The notes under the pieces: generated by a model
The model's input: only the letters and a program-made list of their open reading frames with translations
Database searches by the model: none
What the model was told of the DNA's origin: nothing
In this document: positions 28,225 through 36,458 of the stretch, piece after piece
How the letters are laid out: every line of letters starts with the position of its first letter
Position numbering within the stretch: the first letter of the stretch is position 1
Made by a program: the position numbers and the translations under genes
Source: Rhodocyclaceae bacterium
GTDB taxonomy: Bacteria; Pseudomonadota; Gammaproteobacteria; Burkholderiales; Rhodocyclaceae
Reading direction: 5' to 3'
Length of the DNA: 64,000 nt
Assembly: GCA_003963315.1 (NCBI GenBank)
Contig: RXJP01000016.1
Span: 62,001-126,000 of the forward strand

Positions 28225-28800
28225 ATGAACCGTCGACAATGGATCGCCCTGGCAGTCACCCTGGCCAACTTGGCCTTGGTACTGATCTTTCCCCCCTTCG
28301 ACTACCTCTCCCTGCAACGGGGCAACGTGCCCACCTTCAGCGGCTTCCATTTTGTTTTTGCAGCCCAGCCCAACCGGGTGCTGAACCAGGATTTCCTCAC
28401 CCTGGAAGTGCTGGTCATTCTCATCAATGCCAGCATTGCCTGGCTGTTGTTGCGGGACAAACCCATTAAAAAGACCGAACGCAAGGTCGCCCGTTACCAG
28501 CAAGGCCTGCTTGCCGTGGTGGCGGTTAATCTGGTGGTCATGCTGCTTTTCCCGCCCTTCGAGAATTACATGGCCATCAGCAAGGCGGCCCTGCCCACCT
28601 TCGAAGGCTTCTATTTCGTCTTCGGCGACAACAGCCAGCGCCAAATCGTCACCACCCTGCTTTATCTCGAGGTGGCCCTGGTCCTCATCAACGGCGGCTT
28701 GCTCTGGCTGTTCCTGCGCAGCAAGGGCGAAGAACAACTCACCCCGGAACAGATCAAGGCCTTGGCCCAACGCCTGCGCCAGGAGCAGGGCGGCCGCTGA
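28225..28800 (+). CDS. Small integral membrane protein with internal duplication
   Basis: Two copies of (N)L.(L/M)LIFPPF(D/E).Y...PTF.GF.FVF...LEV.(L/V)(I/L)IN...WL.LR. Confidence 0.8.
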   Translation: MNRRQWIALAVTLANLALVLIFPPFDYLSLQRGNVPTFSGFHFVFAAQPNRVLNQDFLTLEVLVILINASIAWLLLRDKPIKKTERKVARYQQGLLAVVAVNLVVMLLFPPFENYMAISKAALPTFEGFYFVFGDNSQRQIVTTLLYLEVALVLINGGLLWLFLRSKGEEQLTPEQIKALAQRLRQEQGGR

Positions 28801-28838
28801 TTTCCCGGTTGCGAAACAGGTTTTTCGCCATTCCCATC

Positions 28839-28882
28839 ATTTTGTGCTGCAAAGCACAAAATAGACATGCACTGCGTCTATT
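28839..28882. promoter_or_regulatory. Two overlapping dyads upstream of the monooxygenase operon: ATTTTGTGCT-GCAA-AGCACAAAAT and AATAGAC-N9-GTCTATT
   Basis: 10-bp and 7-bp perfect inverted repeats in the 5' intergenic region. Confidence 0.6.
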
Positions 28883-28933
28883 GATGCCTTAAACTTCTCA
28901 AGTCGCCCATTTCAGGGCAATTTGATTGAGTCC

Positions 28934-31192
28934 ATGCGCATTGTCTGCCTGGGGGGAGGCCCCGCAGGCCTTTACTTCGCCACGCTGATAAAGCGGGTCG
29001 ACCCAAGCCATGAGGTCGTCGTCATCGAGCGTAACCCGCCCGACGACACCTACGGTTGGGGCGTCGTCTTTTCCGACCGCACCCTGGACGGCCTGGAAGC
29101 CGCCGATCCCGTCACCTATCGGGCCATCAATGAATCCCTGGTGCGCTGGGACGACATCGACATCCACTTCCGCGACACCTGCATCCGTTCCCGCGGCCAC
29201 GGCTTTGCCGGCATCGGCCGCGCCCGCCTGCTGCATATCCTCCAGGAAAGGGCGCAGGAACTGGGCGTGACGCTGCGTTTCGGCACCCCGGCGCAACACC
29301 TCGAACACTACGCCGACGCCGACCTGATCGTCGCGGCGGACGGCATCAACAGCAGCCTGCGCAACGCCCACCCGGATATTTTCCAGCCCGAGGCCCGGGA
29401 AGGGGAGTGCCGCTATCTTTGGCTCGGCTGCGACCGGCCACTGGACGCCTTCACCTTCGACTTCCGCGAAACGGAATGGGGCTGGTTCACCCTCCACGCC
29501 TACCGCTACGACCAAGGCAATTCCACCTTCATCGTCGAGACACCGCAATCCGTATGGCAAGCCGCGGGGCTGGACAAAGCCGACAGCGCGGCCTCCCTGA
29601 CTTTTTGCGAGCGCTTGTTTGCCGATCGCCTCCAGGGAGCCCGTTTGCAGTTGCGTACCTGCCATGCCCGGGGAGGCGCCTGGCTGCGTTTCAACCGACT
29701 GGTATGTCGCCGCTGGTACCACGGCAAGATCGTCCTGCTCGGCGATGCGGCCCATACCGCCCATTTCTCCATCGGTTCCGGTACCAAGTTGGCCATGGAG
29801 GATGCTATCGCCCTGGCTGCCGCCCTCCAGGCGGAAGCGGATGTGCCCGCCGCCTTGGTCCGCTACCAACAGGAACGGGAGCCCGCCGTGTTGCGCCTGC
29901 AAAGCGCCGCACGCAACCGCCAGGAGTGGTTCGAAAACGTGGCCCGCTACACGGGCTTCGATCCCTTGCAGTTCAGCTATACCCTGCTCACCGGCAGTCA
30001 GCGCCTGGGTCACGCCAGCCTGAAGGAACGGGATCCCGCCTACATCTCCCAGGTGGAGGCCGACCTGTCCCGCCGTTGCGGCCTGGACCAAACCGCGCCG
30101 CCCATGTTCACCCCCTTCGTCCTGCGTGGTGTGACGCTACGCAACCGCGTCACGGTCGCGCCCATGGCCACCTATTCCGCAATGGATGGCATCCCCGGCG
30201 ACTTCCACTTGACCCACCTGGGCAACCGCGCCCTGGGCGGCGCCGGCCTGGTGGTGACGGAAATGACCGCGCCCTGCGCCGATGGCCGCATCACGCCCCA
30301 CTGCACAGGACTCTGGAACGACGCCCAGCAGCAGGGATGGCAACGCATCGTGGATTTCGTGCATGCCAATAGCCCGGCCAAGATCGGTCTGCAACTGGGG
30401 CACGCCGGCGCCAAGGGTTCTACCCGGGCGCCCTGGGAAGGAACCGACCTTCCCCTGGAACAAGGCAATTGGCCCCTGCTCGCCGCCTCGGCCCTGCCCT
30501 GGCGCCCCCACAGCGCCACGCCCAAGGCCATGGACAAAACCGACATGGCACAACTGCGCGCCGATTTCGTGGCCACCGCCAAGCGCGCATTGGAGGTCGG
30601 CTTCGACTTACTGGAACTGCATTGCGCCCATGGCTATTTGCTGTCCGGCTTCCTCTCGCCGCTCTTCAACCAGCGCACGGACGAATACGGCGGCTCCCTG
30701 GAAAACCGCCTACGCTTCCCCCTGGAGGTTTTTTCCGCCCTCCGCGCATGCTGGCCCAAACCGCTGCTGGTGCGCATCTCCGCCCATGACTGGATGCCCG
30801 GCGGCAACACGGGCGACGATGGCGTCGCCATCGCCCGCGCCTTCAAGGCCGCCGGCGCCGACATGATCGATGTCTCCAGCGGCCAGACCCACCCCGAGGC
30901 CCGGCCGGTGTATGGCCGCATGTACCAGACGCCCTTCGCCGACCGCATTCGCAACGAAGCCGGCATTCCGACCATTGCCGTGGGCAACATCACCACAGCC
31001 GACCAGGTGAACACCATCATCGCCGCTGGCCGCGCCGACCTGTGCGCCCTGGGCCGTCCCCATCTCGGCGACCCCATGTGGACCCTGCGCGCCGCCGCCG
31101 AACAGGGCTATCGGGATACGGGCTGGTCGCCGCGATACTTCCCCGGTCGGGACCAGATGCAGCGACTGATGCACGCGGAGACCACGCAATGA
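28934..31192 (+). CDS. Bifunctional FAD monooxygenase/OYE-type reductase (2-aminobenzoyl-CoA monooxygenase/reductase or salicylyl-CoA 5-hydroxylase/oxidoreductase family)
   Basis: N-term MRIVCLGGGPAGLYFATLIKR and GDAAHTAHFSIGSGTKLAMEDA; C-term OYE domain VTLRNRVTVAPMATYSAMDG...FDLLELHCAHGYLLSGFLSPLFNQRTDEYGGSLENR. Confidence 0.92.
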   Translation: MRIVCLGGGPAGLYFATLIKRVDPSHEVVVIERNPPDDTYGWGVVFSDRTLDGLEAADPVTYRAINESLVRWDDIDIHFRDTCIRSRGHGFAGIGRARLLHILQERAQELGVTLRFGTPAQHLEHYADADLIVAADGINSSLRNAHPDIFQPEAREGECRYLWLGCDRPLDAFTFDFRETEWGWFTLHAYRYDQGNSTFIVETPQSVWQAAGLDKADSAASLTFCERLFADRLQGARLQLRTCHARGGAWLRFNRLVCRRWYHGKIVLLGDAAHTAHFSIGSGTKLAMEDAIALAAALQAEADVPAALVRYQQEREPAVLRLQSAARNRQEWFENVARYTGFDPLQFSYTLLTGSQRLGHASLKERDPAYISQVEADLSRRCGLDQTAPPMFTPFVLRGVTLRNRVTVAPMATYSAMDGIPGDFHLTHLGNRALGGAGLVVTEMTAPCADGRITPHCTGLWNDAQQQGWQRIVDFVHANSPAKIGLQLGHAGAKGSTRAPWEGTDLPLEQGNWPLLAASALPWRPHSATPKAMDKTDMAQLRADFVATAKRALEVGFDLLELHCAHGYLLSGFLSPLFNQRTDEYGGSLENRLRFPLEVFSALRACWPKPLLVRISAHDWMPGGNTGDDGVAIARAFKAAGADMIDVSSGQTHPEARPVYGRMYQTPFADRIRNEAGIPTIAVGNITTADQVNTIIAAGRADLCALGRPHLGDPMWTLRAAAEQGYRDTGWSPRYFPGRDQMQRLMHAETTQ

Positions 31193-31938
31193 GCATGCCT
31201 TTGCAAGGACGCCACGCCCTGGTCACCGGCGCCTCCCGCGGCATCGGCGCCGCCATCGCCACCGCCCTGGAGCAGGCCGGCGCCCAGGTCAGCCGCCTCG
31301 CCCGCAGCAGCGGGCCGAACATCATTGCCTGCGATGTTACCGAGGCAGCCGCGGTGGCTGCGGCGTTTACCCAAGCCAGGCAACAGCACGGCCCGATCCA
31401 CATCCTCATCAACAATGCCGGCCAGGTCGAAAGTGCCTCCTTCGCCAAGAGCGGTACGGACCTGCTGCAACGCATGCTGGATGCCAATCTGAAAAGCGCC
31501 TGGCTGTGCAGCCAGGCCGCCCTGGCGGATTTGACGGCCGCCGGCAAGGATGGGCAAGGCGGGCGCATCGTGAACATCGCCTCCGTCGCCGGGCAAAAAG
31601 GCTATGCCTACGTCAGCGCCTATTGTGCCGCCAAGCATGGTCTGGTGGGGCTGACCCGGGCCTTGGCGGCGGAACTGGCCACGGCCAACGTCACCGTGAA
31701 CGCCCTCTGCCCAGGCTATACCGATACCGACCTGGTGCAGGATGCCGCGCGCAACATCGCCGCCAAAACCGGGTGCAGCGAAGCAGATGCCCTGGCCAAG
31801 CTGGCGGCCACCAATCCCCAGGGACGTTTGATTCGTCCCGCAGAAGTCGCAGCAGCCGCCCTCTGGCTGTGCAGTCCCGAAGCAGCGGCCGTCACTGGCC
31901 AATCCCTTTCAATATCCGGTGGAGAAATCATGTCATGA
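31189..31938 (+). CDS. SDR-family oxidoreductase
   Basis: LVTGASRGIGAAIA, NNAG, YxxxK (YCAAKHG); ATGA overlap with upstream stop. Confidence 0.93.
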   Translation: MSMPLQGRHALVTGASRGIGAAIATALEQAGAQVSRLARSSGPNIIACDVTEAAAVAAAFTQARQQHGPIHILINNAGQVESASFAKSGTDLLQRMLDANLKSAWLCSQAALADLTAAGKDGQGGRIVNIASVAGQKGYAYVSAYCAAKHGLVGLTRALAAELATANVTVNALCPGYTDTDLVQDAARNIAAKTGCSEADALAKLAATNPQGRLIRPAEVAAAALWLCSPEAAAVTGQSLSISGGEIMS

Positions 31939-32438
31939 GCAAGAACAAAACAACCGTGGCGGCAACCGTCGCCGATACCGAAACCCGTGCCACCCGCGAC
32001 GACCATCAGTCCCTGCGGCTCTGGCTGCGCCTCTTGGCCTGCACCAACCTGATCGAAGGCCAGATCCGCAGCCGTCTGCGCATCCAGTTCGACACCACCC
32101 TGCCCCGCTTCGACCTGATGGCGCAACTGGAGCGTTCGCCCGAAGGCCTCAAGATGGGCGAGCTGTCCAAGCGCATGATGGTCACCGGCGGCAACGTCAC
32201 CGGCATCACCGACCAGTTGGTGGCGGAAGGCCTGGTGGTACGGGAAGACAATCCCGCCGACCGCCGCGCCTACATCGTCAAGCTCACGCCCGACGGCAAG
32301 AAGCAATTCAAGAAGATGGCCGAGGCCCATGAGAAGTGGATCCTCGAGCTGTTCTCCGGCCTCAAGGAAACGGAAAAGAACCAGCTTCACAATCTGCTCG
32401 CCGTACTCAAGACCCACGTCTCCGGCGTCCAGCGCTGA
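31935..32438 (+). CDS. MarR-family transcriptional regulator
   Basis: MGELSKRMMVTGGNVTGITDQLVAEGLVVREDNPADRRAYIVKLTPDGK wHTH. Confidence 0.93.
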   Translation: MSKNKTTVAATVADTETRATRDDHQSLRLWLRLLACTNLIEGQIRSRLRIQFDTTLPRFDLMAQLERSPEGLKMGELSKRMMVTGGNVTGITDQLVAEGLVVREDNPADRRAYIVKLTPDGKKQFKKMAEAHEKWILELFSGLKETEKNQLHNLLAVLKTHVSGVQR

Positions 32439-32475
32439 GTTTCAGGATATCCCCGCAACACTGTAATCGAGCACC

Positions 32476-34554
32476 ATGACCCCCAGCGCCCATCAGGACA
32501 CCTTCGCCCGCAACCACCTGCCGCCGCCCAAGTTGTGGCCGGAGCTGCTTTTCGAACTGCCGGAACTCCAATATCCGCAGCGCCTCAATTGCGCCGCGGA
32601 AATCCTGGACAAGGCGGTGACGGAAAAAGGTTGGGGCGAAAGGATCGCCCTGCGCGGACCGATGGGCACTTTCAGCTACCGGGAATTGCTGGCCCAGGCC
32701 AACCGCATTGCCCGGGTGTTGACGGAAGACATGGGACTGGTGCCGGGCAATCGGGTATTGCTGCATTCGCCCAATGCGCCCTTGATGGTGGCCTGCTGGC
32801 TCGCCATCCAGAAGGCCGGGGGCATTGCCGTGTCCACCATGCCGCTACTGCGGGCCAAGGAGCTTGGGGAGATCATCGCCAAGGCGCAGATCAGCCATGC
32901 CCTCTACGACCACAGCCTCACCGGCGAGCTGGAACTGGCCCGCAGCCACCAGCCGGTCATCACCCGCGCCCTACACTTCCAGGGACCGCAAGGCAGCGGG
33001 CTCGAGGCGCTGATGCAAGGCAAGGCCGACGACTTCGACAACGTGGACACCGCCGCTGATGACGTGGCCATGATCGCCTTCACCTCCGGCACCACCGGCA
33101 AGCCCAAGGGAACCATGCATTTCCACCGGGATGTCATGGCCATCTGCGACTGCTTCCCCCGTTCCACTTTGAAACCGGAGCCGGATGACATCTTCTGCGG
33201 CGCGGCGCCCCTGGCCTTCACCTTTGGTCTTGGTGGCCTGGTGCTGTTCCCCCTGCGCTACGGCGCCTCCTCGGTAATTGGCGTCAAGCCCGGCCCGGAA
33301 GCCCTGCTCCAGGCCATCCAGGATTACCGGGTGACCATCGGCTTTTCCGTTCCCACCGGCTACCGCCTGGCGCTGCCCATGCTGCCGCGCTTCGATATCG
33401 CTTCCCTGAAAAAATGCGTATCGGCAGGAGAGGCCCTGCCCGTCGCCACCCGGGAAGCCTGGCTGAAGGCCACCGGCATCAAGCTCATCGACGGCATCGG
33501 CTCCACCGAGATGCTGCACATCTTCATTTCTGCGGCGGGAGACGATATCCGCCCGGGCGCCATCGGCAAACCCATTCCCGGGTATCGCGCCACCATCCTC
33601 GACGAAGCGGGGAACCCCCTTCCCCCGAGGAAGATCGGCCGCCTGGGGGTGAAGGGCCCCACCGGCTGCCGCTACCTGGACGACTCGCGCCAGCACGACT
33701 ACGTGGTGAACGGCTGGAACGTCACCGGCGACACCTTCTTCAAGGATGAGGACGGCTACTTTTTCTACCAGTCCCGCAACGACGACATGATCATCACCGC
33801 CGGCAACAACATCGGCGGACCGGAAGTGGAAGACGCGCTGCTCAAACACCCGGCGGTATCCGAGTGCGCCGTGGTGGGCACGCCCGACGACGAGCGGGGC
33901 CAAGTAGTGAAGGCCTTCGTCGTCCTCAACTCGGGCCATGAAGCCTCCGACGAGCTCAAGACCGAACTGCAAAACCACGTCAAACAACTGCTGGCGCCGT
34001 TCAAGTACCCTCGCATCATCGAGTTCCGCCACGTCTTGCCCCGCACGGAAACCGGCAAGCTGCAGCGCTTCAAGTTGCGGGAGGAAGCATTGCGTGCGCA
34101 GGCGGAAGCCGAGAAAACGCCCACGCCCCAAGCGGCGATGAAGCCCCATAACTCCCCCCACGAGATCATCCAGCCGGAACACTGGGCACGGCCCCGGGGG
34201 TTTTCCAACGGCATCAAGGCCCGCGGCAGCTATGTCAGCATCGCCGGCCAGGTGGGCTGGGACGCCCAACGCCGCTTCGTCAGCAGCAACTTCACCGCCC
34301 AGTCGAAACAAGCCTTGCAGAACGTGGTGGAAGTGGTGCGCGCCGCCGGCGGCAAGCCGGAGCACATCGTGCGCTTGACCTGGTACGTGACCGACAAGCG
34401 GGAATATCTGGCCCAAGCCCGGGAACTGGGCCTGGCCTACCTGGAGATCATGGGCCGCTTCTACCCCCCCATGTCCGTGGTGGAAATCGCCGAGCTGGTG
34501 GAAGATGCCGCCAAGGTGGAAATCGAAGCCACCGCCATCATCCCCGACGAATGA
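32476..34554 (+). CDS. Aryl-CoA ligase (benzoate/2-aminobenzoate-CoA ligase-like, ANL superfamily) fused to a C-terminal RidA-family domain
   Basis: MIAFTSGTTGKPKGTMHFHRD and ETGKLQRFKLREEAL; residues 555-692 RidA-like (FSNGIKARGSYVSIAGQVGWD...VEIEATAII). Confidence 0.93.
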   Translation: MTPSAHQDTFARNHLPPPKLWPELLFELPELQYPQRLNCAAEILDKAVTEKGWGERIALRGPMGTFSYRELLAQANRIARVLTEDMGLVPGNRVLLHSPNAPLMVACWLAIQKAGGIAVSTMPLLRAKELGEIIAKAQISHALYDHSLTGELELARSHQPVITRALHFQGPQGSGLEALMQGKADDFDNVDTAADDVAMIAFTSGTTGKPKGTMHFHRDVMAICDCFPRSTLKPEPDDIFCGAAPLAFTFGLGGLVLFPLRYGASSVIGVKPGPEALLQAIQDYRVTIGFSVPTGYRLALPMLPRFDIASLKKCVSAGEALPVATREAWLKATGIKLIDGIGSTEMLHIFISAAGDDIRPGAIGKPIPGYRATILDEAGNPLPPRKIGRLGVKGPTGCRYLDDSRQHDYVVNGWNVTGDTFFKDEDGYFFYQSRNDDMIITAGNNIGGPEVEDALLKHPAVSECAVVGTPDDERGQVVKAFVVLNSGHEASDELKTELQNHVKQLLAPFKYPRIIEFRHVLPRTETGKLQRFKLREEALRAQAEAEKTPTPQAAMKPHNSPHEIIQPEHWARPRGFSNGIKARGSYVSIAGQVGWDAQRRFVSSNFTAQSKQALQNVVEVVRAAGGKPEHIVRLTWYVTDKREYLAQARELGLAYLEIMGRFYPPMSVVEIAELVEDAAKVEIEATAIIPDE

Positions 34555-34573
34555 GCCTGTCAGCGGTAAATGC

Positions 34574-34600
34574 TAAAGAAGCGTCCATCACTGCCGTAAA
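34574..34600 (+). promoter_or_regulatory. Candidate sigma28-type promoter TAAAGAAG-N11-GCCGTAAA
   Basis: TAAAG and GCCG cores with exact N11 spacing upstream of lipoprotein gene. Confidence 0.4.
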
Positions 34601-34647
34601 CTGACGTTAGCCCCATAAGGAACCCTGCCCCTAGGAAACCCCGCCTC

Positions 34648-35133
34648 TTGAACGCCCCCGCCCGACTCCTACTTGCCGGATTGTTCGCCCTGCCCCTCCT
34701 GGCAGGCTGCGATCAATTGGGTATCGAAACGCCAGCCCAGACCCAGGCTCGGCAGGATGCGGAAGGCAAGGCCATCGGTAGCGCCTGCCGCCAATCGGGG
34801 CGGGCCCTGGAAGATTGTTATGACCGGGCGCAAAAGGACAAGAAGAACCGCGCCTTCAGCAAGGCCTCCATCTTTGCCGGCTGGAAGGAAATGGACGCCT
34901 ATATGCGGGAGAACAATTTGGCCGTCGTACCACCGGCGCCGGCGGAAAGCGAAGCCACACCAACCGCCGCTGCGGAGATCACGCCGCCGGCCACCGAGCA
35001 GAAGACCAGCGAGAAGACGGTAGAAAACAAAACGCCCGCCGCCGAAACGCAGAAGGCCGAGCCGGCTGGGGACAAGAAACCCAAAAACAGCGGCAAGGTT
35101 TCGGCGCGCCTGGGCACACCGGGCTACGCCTGA
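34648..35133 (+). CDS. Putative lipoprotein (TTG start as supplied)
   Basis: LLLAGLFALPLLAGCDQLG lipobox; P/A/E/K-rich C-terminus. Confidence 0.75.
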   Translation: MNAPARLLLAGLFALPLLAGCDQLGIETPAQTQARQDAEGKAIGSACRQSGRALEDCYDRAQKDKKNRAFSKASIFAGWKEMDAYMRENNLAVVPPAPAESEATPTAAAEITPPATEQKTSEKTVENKTPAAETQKAEPAGDKKPKNSGKVSARLGTPGYA

Positions 35134-35154
35134 CCGCAACGCACTGCTTGCGCC

Positions 35155-36192
35155 TCAAGGCGCGGGGTCGGGGTATTCCCGATAAATGCGGCCGATGGCG
35201 TCTAGCACTTCCTGGGACAGTGTCACTTCCGCGGCCGCCAGGTTTTCCTTGAGTTGCGCCATGGACGTAGCGCCGATGATGGTGCTGCCGACGCACCAAC
35301 GCTGATAGACAAAGGCCAAGGCCAGTTGGGTCGGCGTCAATCCATGGGACCGGGCCAACTCGACGTAGGCCGCCACGGCCTTGGCCACCGTGGGCCGGGC
35401 ATAACGCCCGGCAAAACCCTTGAACAGATTCGCCCGCCCCTGGGCATTGGGGTCGGCCAGGTATTTGCCGCTGAGAAAACCGAATCCCAGGGGTGAATAC
35501 GCCAATAGGCTCACCTGTTCGCGAAAACCGATTTCGGACAGTCCCTGCTCCCAGGTCCGGTTGAGCAGGCTGTAGGCGTTCTGCACCGACACCGGTCGCG
35601 GCAGCCCCAATTCGTCGGCCAGGCGCAGATAGCTCATCAATCCCCAGGGGGTCTCATTGGACGGCCCCCAGTGCCGCACCTTGCCCGCCTTGATGAGATC
35701 GGCCAAAGTCTCCAGGGTTTCCCGCAAGGGCACGGTCTCCCGCTCCAAATCCGGGTTGAAGGGCGTGTTGCCGAAGATCGGCGCGTTGCGATCCGGCCAG
35801 TGCAATTGGTACAGGTCGATATAGTCCGTTTGCAGACGCTTGAGGGAGCCGTTCACCGCATCGATCAGGCAATCCCGGGAAAAATTCAGTTTGCCGTCGC
35901 GCATCCAGGGTTGGTTGCGGCCGGGGCCCGCGGCCTTGGTGGCCACCACCACCTGGTCCCGGGCCTGCCCCTTCAACCAGGTGCCCACGTATTCCTCCGT
36001 CCTGCCTGTGGTTTCCGCCCGGGTCGGCACCGGATACATCTCGGCGGCATCGATGAAATTGATGCCCTGGCCGAAGGCGTAATCCAGTTGCGCGTGGGCT
36101 TCGGCTTCGGTGTTCTGCTGGCCGAAGGTCATGGTGCCGAGGCAGATGTTGGAGACTTGCAGGGTGCTGTTGCCAAGATTGACGGTTTTCAT
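35155..36192 (-). CDS. Aldo/keto reductase (Tas-like)
   Basis: MKTVNLGNSTLQVSNICLGTMTFGQQ; INFIDAAEMYPVP; YIDLYQLHWPDR. Confidence 0.93.
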   Translation of the reverse strand: MKTVNLGNSTLQVSNICLGTMTFGQQNTEAEAHAQLDYAFGQGINFIDAAEMYPVPTRAETTGRTEEYVGTWLKGQARDQVVVATKAAGPGRNQPWMRDGKLNFSRDCLIDAVNGSLKRLQTDYIDLYQLHWPDRNAPIFGNTPFNPDLERETVPLRETLETLADLIKAGKVRHWGPSNETPWGLMSYLRLADELGLPRPVSVQNAYSLLNRTWEQGLSEIGFREQVSLLAYSPLGFGFLSGKYLADPNAQGRANLFKGFAGRYARPTVAKAVAAYVELARSHGLTPTQLALAFVYQRWCVGSTIIGATSMAQLKENLAAAEVTLSQEVLDAIGRIYREYPDPAP

Positions 36193-36408
36193 GGTCTTTT
36201 CTCTTTGGGGAAGATGGCATTCTAGGACGTGTTCCCATCCCCATGGGTCGCCCCGCGGGCGAATGTCCGCAGCATCGCGCCATGCAGGGAGCGGGACGGG
36301 GATCAGGTACAATGCGGCAGTTTCGCGCCCTGCCGGTTGGCGCGTGCTTTTCGGCCAAGGACGTTTCGTCCCGCTTTCCCAGGCCGCTCAACCCCCAATG
36401 TGTTTCCG

Positions 36409-36451
36409 CCTGAACCGGACCTTGCCTGATTGGCAAGCGGGCCGATTCAGG
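36409..36451 (+). promoter_or_regulatory. Leader hairpin overlapping the Shine-Dalgarno of the DEAD-box helicase gene
   Basis: CCTGAA/TTCAGG + CGG/CCG + CTTGCC-TGATT-GGCAAG; SD AGGAG at 36449-36453. Confidence 0.5.
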
Positions 36452-36458
36452 AGTTTCC

